From assembly GCA_030753265.1 (NCBI GenBank), contig JASMCQ010000093.1:1-46868 (forward strand): a stretch of 46,868 bases of DNA, given 5' to 3'. Positions 46,524 to 46,868 of this stretch are shown piece after piece. Source of the stretch: Dehalococcoidia bacterium (GTDB lineage Bacteria > Chloroflexota > Dehalococcoidia > UBA3495). The notes under the pieces are model-generated. The model was not told where the DNA came from. It made no database searches and worked only from the letters and a program-made list of their open reading frames with translations. The number at the start of each line of letters is the position of its first letter. The first letter of the stretch is position 1. Position numbers and translations under genes: made by a program.

Positions 46524-46868
46524 ATGGATGGAACGAGCCCAGCTCCCCGGTCGAACCTCTCGATCATCGTTGCGGCAGTCCTGGCTTCCCTGGCCACCGC
46601 CGTGGTACTCGGTGCGGTACTCCTCTTCGTCCGCCGGGACGACAACGCCCCCATCCAGGTAGTACTTCCGGCCACCGCCGTAGCCGAGCCCGCAACCAAT
46701 CCTCAGACCGCCGCATCGGGCGAGGCCGGCCGGGCGCAGGGGGAGGTCCGGGTCTACGTAACCGGGGCCGTGAGCCGCCCCGGGGTATACACCCTGGCGC
46801 CGGATGACCGGGTGGAAGACGCCATCGCGGCGGCCGGCGGAGCCAACGCCGACGCGGAACTCACAGGG
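46524..46868 (+). CDS. comEA: ComEA-like SLBB-domain protein, N-terminal part
   Basis: The visible 115 residues have a cytoplasmic start, one membrane helix (about 14-37), a 40-residue Ala/Pro linker, and an SLBB domain beginning V-R-V-Y-V-T-G-A-V-S-R-P-G-V-Y-T-L. This is the layout of ComEA, the membrane-anchored DNA-binding receptor for competence. The DNA-binding helix-hairpin-helix would lie beyond the window, so the assignment is provisional. RBS AAGGGA precedes the ATG. It is missing from simple ORF calling because it runs off the edge. Confidence 0.75.
   Translation, partial: MDGTSPAPRSNLSIIVAAVLASLATAVVLGAVLLFVRRDDNAPIQVVLPATAVAEPATNPQTAASGEAGRAQGEVRVYVTGAVSRPGVYTLAPDDRVEDAIAAAGGANADAELTG

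Overview
This 46.9 kb window looks like a chromosomal segment of a GC-rich bacterium, most probably a member of the Chloroflexota (Dehalococcoidia/SAR202-like lineages are my best guess). The lineage call is inference. It rests on the lipoprotein substrate-binding protein with a long Thr/Pro linker, the sufBCDSU order, a hopanoid cluster, a DUF1802 protein and a PPDK, in a uniformly GC-rich, mostly housekeeping context. No rRNA, tRNA, CRISPR array or phage genes were seen.

Region 1 (1-3.1 kb): the left edge is the 5' end of an IS3-family insertion sequence. It appears to have inserted into the start of a YbhN/LPG-synthase-type membrane protein gene. An orphan solute-binding lipoprotein follows. 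Region 2 (3.1-9.5 kb, minus): a SUF iron-sulfur assembly operon, sufB-C-D-S-U, with a good promoter, followed by a second, divergent sufU. Region 3 (9.5-17.9 kb): an acetyltransferase, TatD nuclease, LysR regulator, DUF1802 protein, aldo/keto reductase and pyruvate phosphate dikinase.

Region 4 (18.4-28.1 kb, minus): a hopanoid operon. From a promoter at about 28.1 kb it runs prenyl diphosphate synthase, hpnH, hpnG, hpnA, squalene-hopene cyclase, squalene/phytoene synthase, an SDR epimerase and a nucleoside hydrolase. Together these would make C30 hopene and extend it through adenosylhopane to C35 hopanoids. The cyclase is fused in frame to a YjbQ/UPF0047 domain. The nucleoside hydrolase has its metal-binding motif upstream of every canonical start codon.

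Region 5 (28.3-37.7 kb): moaB, a HIT protein, a crotonase-family protein, an acyl-CoA dehydrogenase, and a molybdenum formate dehydrogenase module (mobA, nuoE-like, nuoF-like, fdhA). The fdhA gene seems to carry an in-frame copy of a palindromic repeat that also occurs between genes elsewhere in the window. Region 6 (38.0-46.9 kb): a very large DUF4011-type helicase with a degenerate-looking nuclease motif and an internal duplication, then ilvE-plsY-membrane protein-PAP2 on the minus strand (the PAP2 protein lacks its catalytic histidines), and the start of a comEA-like gene at the right edge.

Intergenic spaces hold several unrelated palindromic repeat families. The most interesting signals are the repeat inside fdhA, the cyclase-YjbQ fusion, the duplicated module in the giant helicase, and the start-less nucleoside hydrolase next to the hopanoid genes.
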